Assembly: GCA_902781045.1 (NCBI GenBank)
Contig: CACZHT010000015.1
Span: 1-64,000 of the forward strand
Reading direction: 5' to 3'
Length of the DNA: 64,000 nucleotides
Source of the DNA: an uncultured Bacteroidales bacterium
GTDB taxonomy: Bacteria; Bacteroidota; Bacteroidia; Bacteroidales; Muribaculaceae
Notes under the pieces: model-generated
The model's input: only the letters and a program-made list of their open reading frames with translations
Told to the model about the DNA's origin: nothing
Databases searched by the model: none
Translations under genes and position numbers: made by a program
Part shown: piece by piece, positions 24,724 through 33,428 of the stretch
Position numbering within the stretch: the first letter of the stretch is position 1
Layout: every line of letters starts with the position of its first letter

Positions 24724-24845
24724 GTTCATGGTGTTCAATGTGTTCAGGCCGTTCAACGTGTTCAGTCGTTCAAGTGTTCACGGCGTTCATATATTTCTGG
24801 AATGAACATTGAACACCCGATTACAACCATACAACCTACAACCCG
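24724..24845. repeat. Eight-unit GTTCA array with 9-bp period, then TACAACC heptamers (copy 3)
   Basis: GTTCA starts at 24724, 24733, 24742, 24751, 24760, 24768, 24776 and 24785 (steps 9,9,9,9,8,8,9), followed by two inverted TGAAC units near 24803-24815. Copies of TACAACC, the complement of GGTTGTA, follow around 24822-24845. The order is the mirror image of the array after the integrase gene. It resembles an iteron set or a multi-site regulator-binding region. Confidence 0.7.
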
Positions 24846-24890
24846 ACCTCAACACCTCGCCCATAACCACCAGAATTTGATACCTGATAG

Positions 24891-24941
24891 TCGCCCAAAA
24901 ACCGCTAAATTCAAATTATCTCGCCAAAAAGTCGCCAAAAA
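24891..24941 (+). repeat. Right integrase arm-type repeats
   Basis: TCGCCAAAAA at 24921-24930 and 24932-24941, 11 bases apart, plus a one-base-longer variant TCGCCCAAAA at 24891-24900. Motif and spacing equal those inside the left end. Confidence 0.6.
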
Positions 24942-24987
24942 TGACAAAACAAAAACGCCAATCAAGTGACATTCAACCGATTAGCGT

Positions 24988-25016
24988 TTTAAATTGTGAA
25001 CCCGTGGGGAGTCGAA
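24988..25016. other. Right attachment site within tRNA-Arg
   Basis: The 29-bp copy identical to 18386-18414. It covers the last 20 bases of tRNA-Arg and nine bases beyond its end, so integration restores an intact tRNA. Crossover must lie within these 29 bases. Confidence 0.88.
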
Positions 25017-25068
25017 CCCCAATCGAAGGAACCGGAATCCTTTATTCTATCCATTGAACTACGGGTCC
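24997..25068 (-). tRNA. tRNA-Arg (anticodon CCG)
   Basis: Reading the minus strand from 25068: acceptor stem GGACCCG pairing with CGGGTTC (one G-U), a D-arm, anticodon stem AAGGA/TCCTT with loop TTCCGGT, so anticodon CCG (25033-25035). The T-arm carries GGTTCGACTCC, and the discriminator is A at 24997. CCA is not encoded. The 3' end is the integration target of the element. A promoter lies at 25112-25143. Confidence 0.93.
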
Positions 25069-25111
25069 ATGGTGCAAGGCAAAAAACGGCGATTTTTTCG
25101 CTTTGCGGCGG

Positions 25112-25143
25112 CAAAATTACTATTTTTTTTGTAGCTTTGCAAA
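25112..25143 (-). promoter_or_regulatory. Promoter of tRNA-Arg
   Basis: Minus-strand TTTG (25140-25143), 20 bases, TAATTTTG (25112-25119), about 44 bases upstream of the tRNA. It overlaps the ung -7 box on the other strand, so the two promoters are face to face. Confidence 0.6.
25132..25139 (+). promoter_or_regulatory. -7 box of ung
   Basis: TAGCTTTG, 29 bases before the ung ATG at 25169; it excludes the upstream in-frame start at 25103. Confidence 0.5.
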
Positions 25144-25168
25144 TCGGTTGGCAATTTTTCAGAATTTT

Positions 25169-25834
25169 ATGAACGTAAAAATCGACCCCAGCTGGTTTGA
25201 AGCCCTCTCCAATGAGTGGCAACAACCTTATTTTGAGCAACTCACGCAGTTTGTGCGCGAGCAGTACCACACGAAGCAGATTTTTCCGCCCGGGCGGCAG
25301 ATATTCGCTGCATTCGACACCACGCCTTTCGACCAAGTCAAGGTGGTAATCTTGGGACAGGATCCCTACCATGGGCCCGGTCAAGCCAATGGGCTGTGCT
25401 TTAGCGTCAACGATGGCATCCCTTTTCCACCGTCGCTAGTCAACATCTTCAAGGAGGTGCACGACGACACCGGGGCACCGATGCCCACCAGCGGCGACCT
25501 CACGCGCTGGGCACGTCAGGGCGTACTGATGCTCAACGCTACGCTCACGGTCGAGGCACACCGGGCAGGCTCACATCAAGGCAAAGGTTGGGAGCAGCTG
25601 ACCGACGCGGCCATCGCAGCCCTGGCCACCCGACGGCGCGGACTGGTGTTCATGCTTTGGGGCAACTATGCCAAACAGAAGGGTCGGCTCATCAATCGTA
25701 TGGAGCATCTGGTGCTCACCGCTGCCCACCCGTCTCCGCTGTCGGCCAACCGTGGCGGCTGGTTCGGGTGCCACCACTTCTCGCAAGCCAATGCCTATCT
25801 GCAGCGCCAGGGCCTGACACCCATCGAGTGGTAA
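25169..25834 (+). CDS. ung: Uracil-DNA glycosylase
   Basis: 221 residues, normal for family 1 UDG. It removes uracil from DNA to start base-excision repair. The water-activating loop GQDPYHGPGQANGLCFSV contains the catalytic D65, and the HPSPLSA motif near residue 190 supplies the second catalytic histidine and the leucine-loop region; LLNATLTV appears as MLNATLTVEAHRAGSH. The start at 25169 fits the family N-terminus (MNVKIDPSWFEAL) and the -7 box upstream. It is divergent from the tRNA-Arg gene. Confidence 0.96.
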   Translation: MNVKIDPSWFEALSNEWQQPYFEQLTQFVREQYHTKQIFPPGRQIFAAFDTTPFDQVKVVILGQDPYHGPGQANGLCFSVNDGIPFPPSLVNIFKEVHDDTGAPMPTSGDLTRWARQGVLMLNATLTVEAHRAGSHQGKGWEQLTDAAIAALATRRRGLVFMLWGNYAKQKGRLINRMEHLVLTAAHPSPLSANRGGWFGCHHFSQANAYLQRQGLTPIEW

Positions 25835-25906
25835 TCACAATGCACAATCAAGAACGAGCATCGATGCTGGCAGCGTGCTGAGGACATTATGAATTATAAA
25901 AAATGA

Positions 25907-26380
25907 ATGACAATAATGAAAGAGAGAAAATATGAGACGATGCTCGCTCAGCTCGAGGGGCTGACTGCAGGCGAGACCAACCAGATGAGCGTGCTGGCCA
26001 ACGTGTCGGCACTGATGCGCGACACAATGGGCGAGCGTTACTTCTGGGTAGGCTTCTATCTGGTCGAGGGCGACCAGCTGGTGCTGGGGCCGTTCCAGGG
26101 GAGTGTCGCGTGCTACCGCATCGGTCGTGGCCGGGGTGTGTGCGGCACGGCATGGGTGCAAGCCCGGACGCAGGTGGTGCCCGACGTTGAGCAGTTTGCC
26201 GGACACATCGCATGCAGCTCGCTCTCGCGCAGCGAGATTGTGGTTCCGCTCATCGACGGTGGCGGCACGGTGCGCGGCGTGCTCGACATCGACAGTACGG
26301 AGCTGGCCCAGTTTGACGACACTGACGCCCACTACCTTGAGCAAGCCGCCCGCATCATCGCCGGCGCGCTGTGGCCGTGA
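25907..26380 (+). CDS. msrC: Free methionine-(R)-sulfoxide reductase (GAF domain)
   Basis: 157 residues forming a single GAF domain. It reduces free Met-R-sulfoxide with thioredoxin-type electrons. The three redox cysteines of fRMsr enzymes are visible in ACYRIGRGRGVCGTAW (two) and HIACSSLSRSEIVVPL (one), together with YFWVGFYLV and GVLDIDS. Start is ATG 25907 or ATG 25916 (MKERKYETML); the latter is equally plausible. It lies 72 bases after ung and 56 bases before the YccF gene on the same strand. Confidence 0.9.
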   Translation: MTIMKERKYETMLAQLEGLTAGETNQMSVLANVSALMRDTMGERYFWVGFYLVEGDQLVLGPFQGSVACYRIGRGRGVCGTAWVQARTQVVPDVEQFAGHIACSSLSRSEIVVPLIDGGGTVRGVLDIDSTELAQFDDTDAHYLEQAARIIAGALWP

Positions 26381-26436
26381 CCACTGGCACGCAGTTTGCT
26401 AGTAGTAACATCAAAAACAACTAGCCACTATCAACA

Positions 26437-26808
26437 ATGAAATTTCTGGGCAACATCATTTGGCTGATTTTTGGCGGCATCGCCACCGCCATCGAGTATA
26501 TCATGGCCTCGCTCGCCATGATGGTGACCATCATCGGCATCCCGTTTGGATTGCAGTCGCTCAAGCTGGGCATCCTGTGCCTATGGCCGTTCGGGTCGCG
26601 TGTGGTGCGCAAGCCCACCAGCGGTTGCCTCAACACGACCATGAACATCATCTGGTTCTTTGTGGGCGGCATCTGGATTGCTTTGACTCACTGGTTCTTC
26701 GGCTTGTTGCTCTATATCACGGTCGTGGGCATCCCCTTCGGCAAACAGCACATGAAGATGGCCCACATCGCGCTCACGCCGTTTGGCCGCGAGATTATCG
26801 AGTCCTAG
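26437..26808 (+). CDS. YccF domain inner membrane protein
   Basis: 123 residues made of two repeated YccF halves, each with hydrophobic segments and an IGIPFG motif (TIIGIPFGLQSLKLGILCLWPFG and TVVGIPFGKQHMKMAHIALTPFG). NIIWLIFGG and NIIWFFVGGIWIA start the two halves. The family is widespread and of unknown function. A strong terminator follows at 26835-26866. Confidence 0.88.
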   Translation: MKFLGNIIWLIFGGIATAIEYIMASLAMMVTIIGIPFGLQSLKLGILCLWPFGSRVVRKPTSGCLNTTMNIIWFFVGGIWIALTHWFFGLLLYITVVGIPFGKQHMKMAHIALTPFGREIIES

Positions 26809-26834
26809 CGAATGTGCTATATTCCACCTCATTA

Positions 26835-26866
26835 CACCATGCGCCATGAGGCGCATGGTGATTTTT
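26835..26866 (+). terminator. Rho-independent terminator after the YccF gene
   Basis: Perfect 11-bp stem CACCATGCGCC (26835-26845) / GGCGCATGGTG (26850-26860), loop ATGA, then ATTTTT. Confidence 0.85.
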
Positions 26867-26902
26867 ATAGCCTCAGATGGTGGATATGTGGCGAAAAAAC
26901 TG

Positions 26903-26910
26903 TATCTTTG
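26903..26910 (+). promoter_or_regulatory. -7 box of the PASTA-rluD operon
   Basis: TATCTTTG, matching the -7 consensus, 43 bases before the ATG at 26954 and after a terminator. Confidence 0.5.
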
Positions 26911-26953
26911 CCGATTGATGCCAAACTGTGAAACATCATAACACTCAACGACA

Positions 26954-27619
26954 ATGAGCCAGAACGCATACAACGATTTCAAGGAGAAGCACCCTTTCGT
27001 CCTTAACTCCATCTTGATGGTGGTGGCCGCCATCGCGCTATTCTACATCGGGCTGCTGTTTATCGACGTGTTCACCTCGCACGGCCAGGAGCGCCGTGTG
27101 CCCGATGTGCGCACCATGACACTCGACCAGGCCATCAACGCCCTGGAGGATGCCGGCTTCAGCTGGGACATCAGCGACAGCACCACCTTTAGCGAGCAGT
27201 ACCCGCCGGGAGTGATCATCGATCAGGATCCAAAAGCCGGAGCCAAGGTCAAGGCTATCCGTGTGATTTATCTCAAGGTCAACGCTTTGCATCCGCGCGG
27301 CGTGCAGCTGCCCAAGCTGCAGGACACCTCCATCCGCCAGGGGCTGGCCAAGTTGCGGTCGCTGGGCTTCAAGAGTGTGGAGGTCGACAGTGTGGCCTCG
27401 CCATACGGCGGCCTGATCCTGCAGGTGCAGGTCAACGGCCACTCGGTGGCTCCCGGCACCAGTGTGGGCATCAACTCGCACATCCGCCTCACTGTGGGCG
27501 ACGGCTCGATTGACAATCTCAACCCCGACTCCATCTTGGACTCGCACACCATCGACTCGATTGAGCAGCACAACTACGAGCAGGAAGTCGAGAACTATAA
27601 CGCGCACAAAAATGATTGA
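26954..27619 (+). CDS. PASTA domain membrane protein
   Basis: 221 residues. A short cytoplasmic N-terminus precedes one transmembrane segment (about 18-40), followed by PASTA-like repeats: VPDVRTMTLDQAINALEDAGFSW with a YPPGVIIDQDPKAGAKVK tail, and a second QLPKLQDTSIRQGLAKLRSLGF. PASTA domains bind peptidoglycan or beta-lactams in kinases and PBPs; this is the short kinase-less form common in Bacteroidetes. An Asn/His/Glu-rich tail follows. Its last bases overlap the start of the rluD-like gene. Confidence 0.88.
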   Translation: MSQNAYNDFKEKHPFVLNSILMVVAAIALFYIGLLFIDVFTSHGQERRVPDVRTMTLDQAINALEDAGFSWDISDSTTFSEQYPPGVIIDQDPKAGAKVKAIRVIYLKVNALHPRGVQLPKLQDTSIRQGLAKLRSLGFKSVEVDSVASPYGGLILQVQVNGHSVAPGTSVGINSHIRLTVGDGSIDNLNPDSILDSHTIDSIEQHNYEQEVENYNAHKND

Positions 27620-28715
27620 CAACCAGCTGGACATGAGCCTGTTTGAGGGCGATGACATCGGGAAGAAGGACATTCTGCTCGACTTCAGCGACCCCGACTT
27701 CACCGAGAACGGACGCGACTATTGGGAGCACTACCGCTATGAGGTGGAACGCGGCCAGGTGCTGCTGCGCATCGACAAGTATCTGGTCGAGCGCATCAAG
27801 GGCACCTCACGCAACCGCATCCAGAACGCTGCCGAGGCACAGTGCATCCGTGTCAATGGCCGGCCGGTCAAGAGCAACTACCGCGTCCACCCGGGCGACA
27901 TCATCAGTGTGGTGATGGACCGCCCGCGCTACGAGAACGAGATTGTAGCACAGGACATCCCGTTAGACATTGTCTATGAGGACGATGAGGTGATGGTGGT
28001 CAACAAGCCCGCCGGCATGTGTGTCCACCCAGGGCACGGCAACTACGACGGCACGCTGGTCAATGCACTGGCATGGTACTTCAAGGACATACCCGACTAT
28101 GACGTGACCGACCCGCGCATGGGGCTGGTGCACCGCATCGACAAGGACACCAGCGGACTGCTGGTGGTGGCAAAGACTCCACGAGCCAAGACCTCGCTGG
28201 GCAAGCAGTTTTTCGACAAGACCACCAAGCGGCAATACATCGCCGTCGTTTGGGGCGAGATGAAGGAGCCGCAGGGCACTGTGACGGGCAACATCGGCCG
28301 CAGCCTGCGCGACCGGCTGCAGATGTGCGTCTTTCCCGACGGCGACATGGGCAAGCACGCCGTCACCCACTACACCACGCTCGAGAACCTGGCGCATGTG
28401 GCGGTGGTGCGATGCCAGCTCGAGACGGGGCGCACTCACCAGATTCGCGTGCACATGAAGCACATCGGCCATCCGCTGTTCAACGACGAGCGTTACGGGG
28501 GCGACCAGGTGCTGCGCGGCTACAAGACCGCAAGCTATGCCACATTCATCAAGAACTGCTTCAAGCTCTGCCCTCGCCAGGCCCTGCACGCCAAGACGTT
28601 GGGCTTTGTCCACCCCGTCACCGGCATGCAGATGGACTTCGACAGCCCGCTGCCACCCGACATGACCGCCCTGATCGACAAGTGGCGAGCCTATGCCGCC
28701 GCACTGCGCAATTGA
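27612..28715 (+). CDS. rluD: RluA/RluD family 23S rRNA pseudouridine synthase
   Basis: 367 residues. An acidic N-terminal extension (about 1-45) precedes an S4 RNA-binding domain (RIDKYLVERIKGTSRNRIQNAAEAQCIRVNG) and the catalytic domain with HRIDKDTSGLLVVAK, where D177 is the nucleophile, plus GRTHQIRVHMKHIGHPL. It isomerises uridine to pseudouridine in rRNA (RluD modifies helix 69). The RluD-versus-RluC-type target is not certain. The ATG overlaps the preceding gene by eight bases; the frame open upstream to 27462 is a shadow. Confidence 0.92.
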   Translation: MIDNQLDMSLFEGDDIGKKDILLDFSDPDFTENGRDYWEHYRYEVERGQVLLRIDKYLVERIKGTSRNRIQNAAEAQCIRVNGRPVKSNYRVHPGDIISVVMDRPRYENEIVAQDIPLDIVYEDDEVMVVNKPAGMCVHPGHGNYDGTLVNALAWYFKDIPDYDVTDPRMGLVHRIDKDTSGLLVVAKTPRAKTSLGKQFFDKTTKRQYIAVVWGEMKEPQGTVTGNIGRSLRDRLQMCVFPDGDMGKHAVTHYTTLENLAHVAVVRCQLETGRTHQIRVHMKHIGHPLFNDERYGGDQVLRGYKTASYATFIKNCFKLCPRQALHAKTLGFVHPVTGMQMDFDSPLPPDMTALIDKWRAYAAALRN

Positions 28716-28723
28716 TTGCACCA

Positions 28724-28747
28724 CTCTAGATAGTCTATTGTCTAGAG
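28724..28747. other. Short hairpin after the rluD-like gene
   Basis: CTCTAGA (28724-28730) and TCTAGAG (28741-28747) around a 10-base loop, with no T-tract; a weak terminator at best. Confidence 0.3.
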
Positions 28748-28775
28748 CCTATAGAACGTTTTCTAACCCGAAGCA

Positions 28776-29669
28776 ATGAAAAAGATATTGACACTGATGA
28801 TGTTGCTGGCGGTGGCATGCTCGATGCCCAGAAACAGCCAGCAAGAGGCGCAGGCCGCCAGCGTGCAGCAGATGCGCTTTCACTGCGACCAGGACACCCT
28901 GCGCATCAACCGGCTGCTGCAAGACGGCCTCAACAGCGAACACAAGAGTGCCAATGAACTGGTGGCCTACTATGCCGACCGTCTGTTGGGCACACCATAC
29001 GTGGCTCACACCCTGGAGGGCGACCGCGAGATGCTGACCATCAACATCGACGAGCTGGACTGCACCACCTTTGTCGAGACACTCTATGCACTGGCTCGCA
29101 CTACGCTCAGTGGACGCTACAGCTGGCGCGACTATGCCGCCAACCTCGAGAGCGTTCGCTACCGCGGTGGACAGATGGGCGACTACTCGTCGCGACTGCA
29201 CTACATCAGCGACTGGATTGTCAACAACCATGCCCGCGGCAACCTGGTCGAGGTCACTACCGACCTGCCCCATGCCACTCACCTGGTCAAGACCATCGAC
29301 TTCATGACCAAGCACCGCGACAGCTACCGCAGCCTCAAGGACGACAGTGCCATGACCGCCAAGATTCGCGGCTACGAAATGGGCTACCGCAACCATCGCA
29401 TGCCCTACCTCAAGAAGTCGTGGCTGGGCGACAAGGCGGTCAAGGCAGCATTGCACGACGGCGACTTCGTGGGCCTGGTCACCAATATCGACGGCCTGGA
29501 CATCTCGCACCTGGGCATCATCCACAAAGATGACAACGGCGACATCTACTTGCTGGACGCATCGATGACAGGAGGAAAGGTCATGCTTGAGTCGAAGAAG
29601 CTGCGCGAGCACCTGAGCGGCAACAAGAGCACCTGTCTGGGCATACGCGTATTCCGCATCATGGAGTGA
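28776..29669 (+). CDS. DUF1460 (NlpC/P60-like amidase) lipoprotein
   Basis: 297 residues with a lipoprotein-type signal (MKKILTLMMLLAVACSM). The DUF1460 catalytic pattern is seen in LDCTTFVETLYAL (cysteine), DISHLGIIHK (histidine) and YLLDAS. A structurally characterised relative is a peptidoglycan-fragment amidase of the NlpC/P60 superfamily, so a periplasmic role in cell-wall peptide processing is likely. It is followed by a 135-base AT-rich spacer with repeated TTATGA units. Confidence 0.85.
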   Translation: MKKILTLMMLLAVACSMPRNSQQEAQAASVQQMRFHCDQDTLRINRLLQDGLNSEHKSANELVAYYADRLLGTPYVAHTLEGDREMLTINIDELDCTTFVETLYALARTTLSGRYSWRDYAANLESVRYRGGQMGDYSSRLHYISDWIVNNHARGNLVEVTTDLPHATHLVKTIDFMTKHRDSYRSLKDDSAMTAKIRGYEMGYRNHRMPYLKKSWLGDKAVKAALHDGDFVGLVTNIDGLDISHLGIIHKDDNGDIYLLDASMTGGKVMLESKKLREHLSGNKSTCLGIRVFRIME

Positions 29670-29804
29670 ACTGCCGCTAACCGCAAGTAACGCGAAGAGC
29701 GGCATCAGGGGAGCTGCAATCTAGCAACGTCCTTCTTCATTATGACTTATGACTTATTGGTTTATGAGTTTATGAATTATGAATTATAAATTAGATAAAC
29801 AATC

Positions 29805-31496
<1,692 letters not shown>

Positions 31497-31503
31497 CAAA
31501 TAA

Positions 31504-31584
31504 TGGCGGATTGGGGACGGTTCTTTTTCGCCAAAAGTTAAAATAATTAACAATTGGCGAAAAAGAACCGTCCCCAATCCGCCA
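31504..31584. repeat. REP-like palindromic element, copy 2
   Basis: Perfect 31-bp inverted repeat: left arm 31504-31534, right arm 31554-31584. The core is GGGGACGGTTCTTTTTCGCC, and the 19-base loop has an inner GTTAA/TTAAC stem. The right arm is identical to that of the copy at 135-216. It is placed between ettA and miaB, directly after the ettA stop. Confidence 0.85.
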
Positions 31585-31605
31585 AGAAACAAATAACGAC
31601 TGACA

Positions 31606-32979
31606 ATGGAAGGAATGAAACTGAAATATGATGCGCCACAGGGCGAATTTCACAAACTGCTCTACCTCGAGACCTACGGGTGCCAGATGAATGTGGCCGA
31701 CAGCGAGGTGGTGGCCAGCGTGATGCAGATGGCAGGCTATGGCACCACCGAGACACTGGACGAGGCCGACGCCATCATGATCAACACCTGCAGCGTGCGC
31801 GACAACGCCGAGCAACGCATCTTCGCCCGGCTGGGGCAGCTCAATGCCCTGCGGCGCAGGCGTCCGCGCCGGCTCATCATCGGCGTGATTGGCTGCATGG
31901 CCGAGCGCATGAAGGACGTGCTCATCCGTGACCACGGTGTCGACCTGGTGGCCGGGCCTGACTCGTACCTGCAGCTGCCCGACCTCATCGCCGCCGCCGA
32001 GCAGGGCCAGAAAGCCATCGACGTGCAACTCTCGACCACCGAGACCTATCGTGACATCATCCCGCAGCGCATCGGCGGCAGCCGGGTGAGCGGCTTTATC
32101 TCAATCATGCGCGGGTGCAACAACTTCTGCACCTACTGCATCGTGCCCTACACGCGCGGTCGCGAGCGCAGCCGCGAGCCACAGAGCATCATGGGTGAGC
32201 TGGCCGACCTGCAGCAGCGTGGCTTCAAAGAGGTGACCCTGCTGGGCCAGAACGTCAACTCCTACCTCTACAAACCCGCCGACGACAGCGCACCCGTCAA
32301 CCTGGCGGCCCTGCTCACGATGGTAGCCGAGGCCGCGCCCGATATGCGCGTGCGCTTCACCACCAGCAACCCCGAGGACCTGAGCGACGAGATCATCGAC
32401 ACCATGGCCCGCCACGACAACATCTGCAACCACATCCACCTGCCGGTGCAGAGCGGCAGCAACAAGGTGTTGCGGCTGATGAACCGCAAGTACACCCGCG
32501 AGTGGTATCTGGACCGCATCGCCCGCATCCGCGCCGCTATGCCCGACTGCGGTATCTCGACCGACATGTTCACAGGCTTTCACGACGAGAACGAGGACGA
32601 CTTCCAGGAGACCTTGTCGCTGATGCGCGAGGTGGGATTTGACTCGGCCTTCATGTTCAAGTACAGCGAGCGTCCCGGCACCTACGCCAGCAAGCACCTG
32701 CCCGACAACGTGCCCGAGCCGGTGAAAATCGACCGCTTGAACCGCATGATTGCCCTGCAGAACGAGCTGTCGCTGCTGAGCAACCAGCGCGATGTGGGCC
32801 GCACGATGGAGGTGCTGGTCGAGGGCTACAGCAAGCGCTCGCGCGACGACATGTTCGGCCGCACGCCGCAGAACAAGGTCATCGTCTTCCCCGCCGGAGA
32901 CACCCAGGTGGGCGACCGTGTGATGTGCCGCGTGATCAGTGTCTCGAGCGCCACCCTCAAGGGCGAACGCATCAGCTAA
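31606..32979 (+). CDS. miaB: tRNA-2-methylthio-N6-dimethylallyladenosine synthase
   Basis: 457 residues. A radical-SAM methylthiotransferase that adds the ms2 group to i6A37 of tRNAs. The N-terminal UPF0004 domain has cysteines in TYGCQMN, NTCSVRD and GVIGCMAER for the auxiliary 4Fe-4S cluster. The radical SAM domain has MRGCNNFCTYC, and a C-terminal TRAM domain starts near VLVEGYSKRS. It lies just behind the palindrome that follows ettA and converges with the DUF1573 gene about 20 bases after its stop. Confidence 0.96.
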   Translation: MEGMKLKYDAPQGEFHKLLYLETYGCQMNVADSEVVASVMQMAGYGTTETLDEADAIMINTCSVRDNAEQRIFARLGQLNALRRRRPRRLIIGVIGCMAERMKDVLIRDHGVDLVAGPDSYLQLPDLIAAAEQGQKAIDVQLSTTETYRDIIPQRIGGSRVSGFISIMRGCNNFCTYCIVPYTRGRERSREPQSIMGELADLQQRGFKEVTLLGQNVNSYLYKPADDSAPVNLAALLTMVAEAAPDMRVRFTTSNPEDLSDEIIDTMARHDNICNHIHLPVQSGSNKVLRLMNRKYTREWYLDRIARIRAAMPDCGISTDMFTGFHDENEDDFQETLSLMREVGFDSAFMFKYSERPGTYASKHLPDNVPEPVKIDRLNRMIALQNELSLLSNQRDVGRTMEVLVEGYSKRSRDDMFGRTPQNKVIVFPAGDTQVGDRVMCRVISVSSATLKGERIS

Positions 32980-32999
32980 TGAGTTAAGGAGTTAAAACA

Positions 33000-33428
33000 C
33001 TATTGTCGCCCCATGAAGTCGGGGCGCTCAAGTGGTAGTTCGGGAGCGAGGGCATTGCCGTAGAACCGAAGAAGCAGACGGCGACGGTCGCCACTGACTT
33101 GGAGCAGGACAGTGCGGTTGAAGGGGCCGACCGGGCGACCCACCGGGTCGTAGGTGACACGCACCACCCCACCCTGCCCCGGCTCGATGCCACAGCGGGG
33201 ATAATCGACAGTGGTGCAGTTGCACGACACCAGTGCCCCCAGGATGTGAATCGTCGAGTCGCTGGCGTTGACAAACTCAAACTGGCAGGTCACAGCCCCA
33301 CCGGTGACCGTGATGTCGCCGAAGTCATGAATCGTATCGGTAAAGACAAGGTTGCCCTTGTCGCTGGCTCGAGCCGCGACAAGGGCAAACACTAACAACG
33401 TGAAAAGTATTCTTACCTTCAAGTTCAT
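33000..33428 (-). CDS. DUF1573 exported protein
   Basis: 142 residues with a signal peptide (MNLKVRILFTLLVFALVAARA) and the DUF1573 core: FTDTIHDFGDITVTGGAVTCQFEFVNASDSTIHILGALVSCNCTTVDYP. The CNCT cysteines and the Ig-like strand pattern are typical. The family is abundant in Bacteroidetes and of unknown function. Its ATG overlaps the GH3 stop (ATGA), placing it as the last gene of the glycan-utilisation operon. Confidence 0.82.
   Translation of the reverse strand: MNLKVRILFTLLVFALVAARASDKGNLVFTDTIHDFGDITVTGGAVTCQFEFVNASDSTIHILGALVSCNCTTVDYPRCGIEPGQGGVVRVTYDPVGRPVGPFNRTVLLQVSGDRRRLLLRFYGNALAPELPLERPDFMGRQ

Larger units (their letters stand above)
18386..25016. mobile_element. 6.6-kb integrated element at tRNA-Arg(CCG), relaxase-less
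   Basis: The element is bounded by a perfect 29-bp direct repeat (18386-18414 and 24988-25016); the right copy is part of an intact tRNA-Arg gene. Gene order from the left is tyrosine integrase, hypothetical protein, excisionase-like HTH, RecA-like ATPase, primase-like protein, then about 1.2 kb of structured noncoding DNA. Base composition is visibly lower in GC than both flanks. No relaxase, conjugation or capsid gene is present, so it resembles a stripped NBU-type mobilizable unit or a small phage-satellite-like island with its own replication genes. The class is inferred from content. Confidence 0.88.

Noticed and set aside
20059..24845. CRISPR array interpretation of the GTTCA repeats
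   Set aside because: Units are 5 bases at 8-9-base steps with no 23-40-base repeats, spacers or cas genes.
24682..24969. 95-residue ORF over the right GTTCA array
   Set aside because: Its VQxVQ repeats are a direct consequence of the DNA repeat, and it runs through the arm sites.
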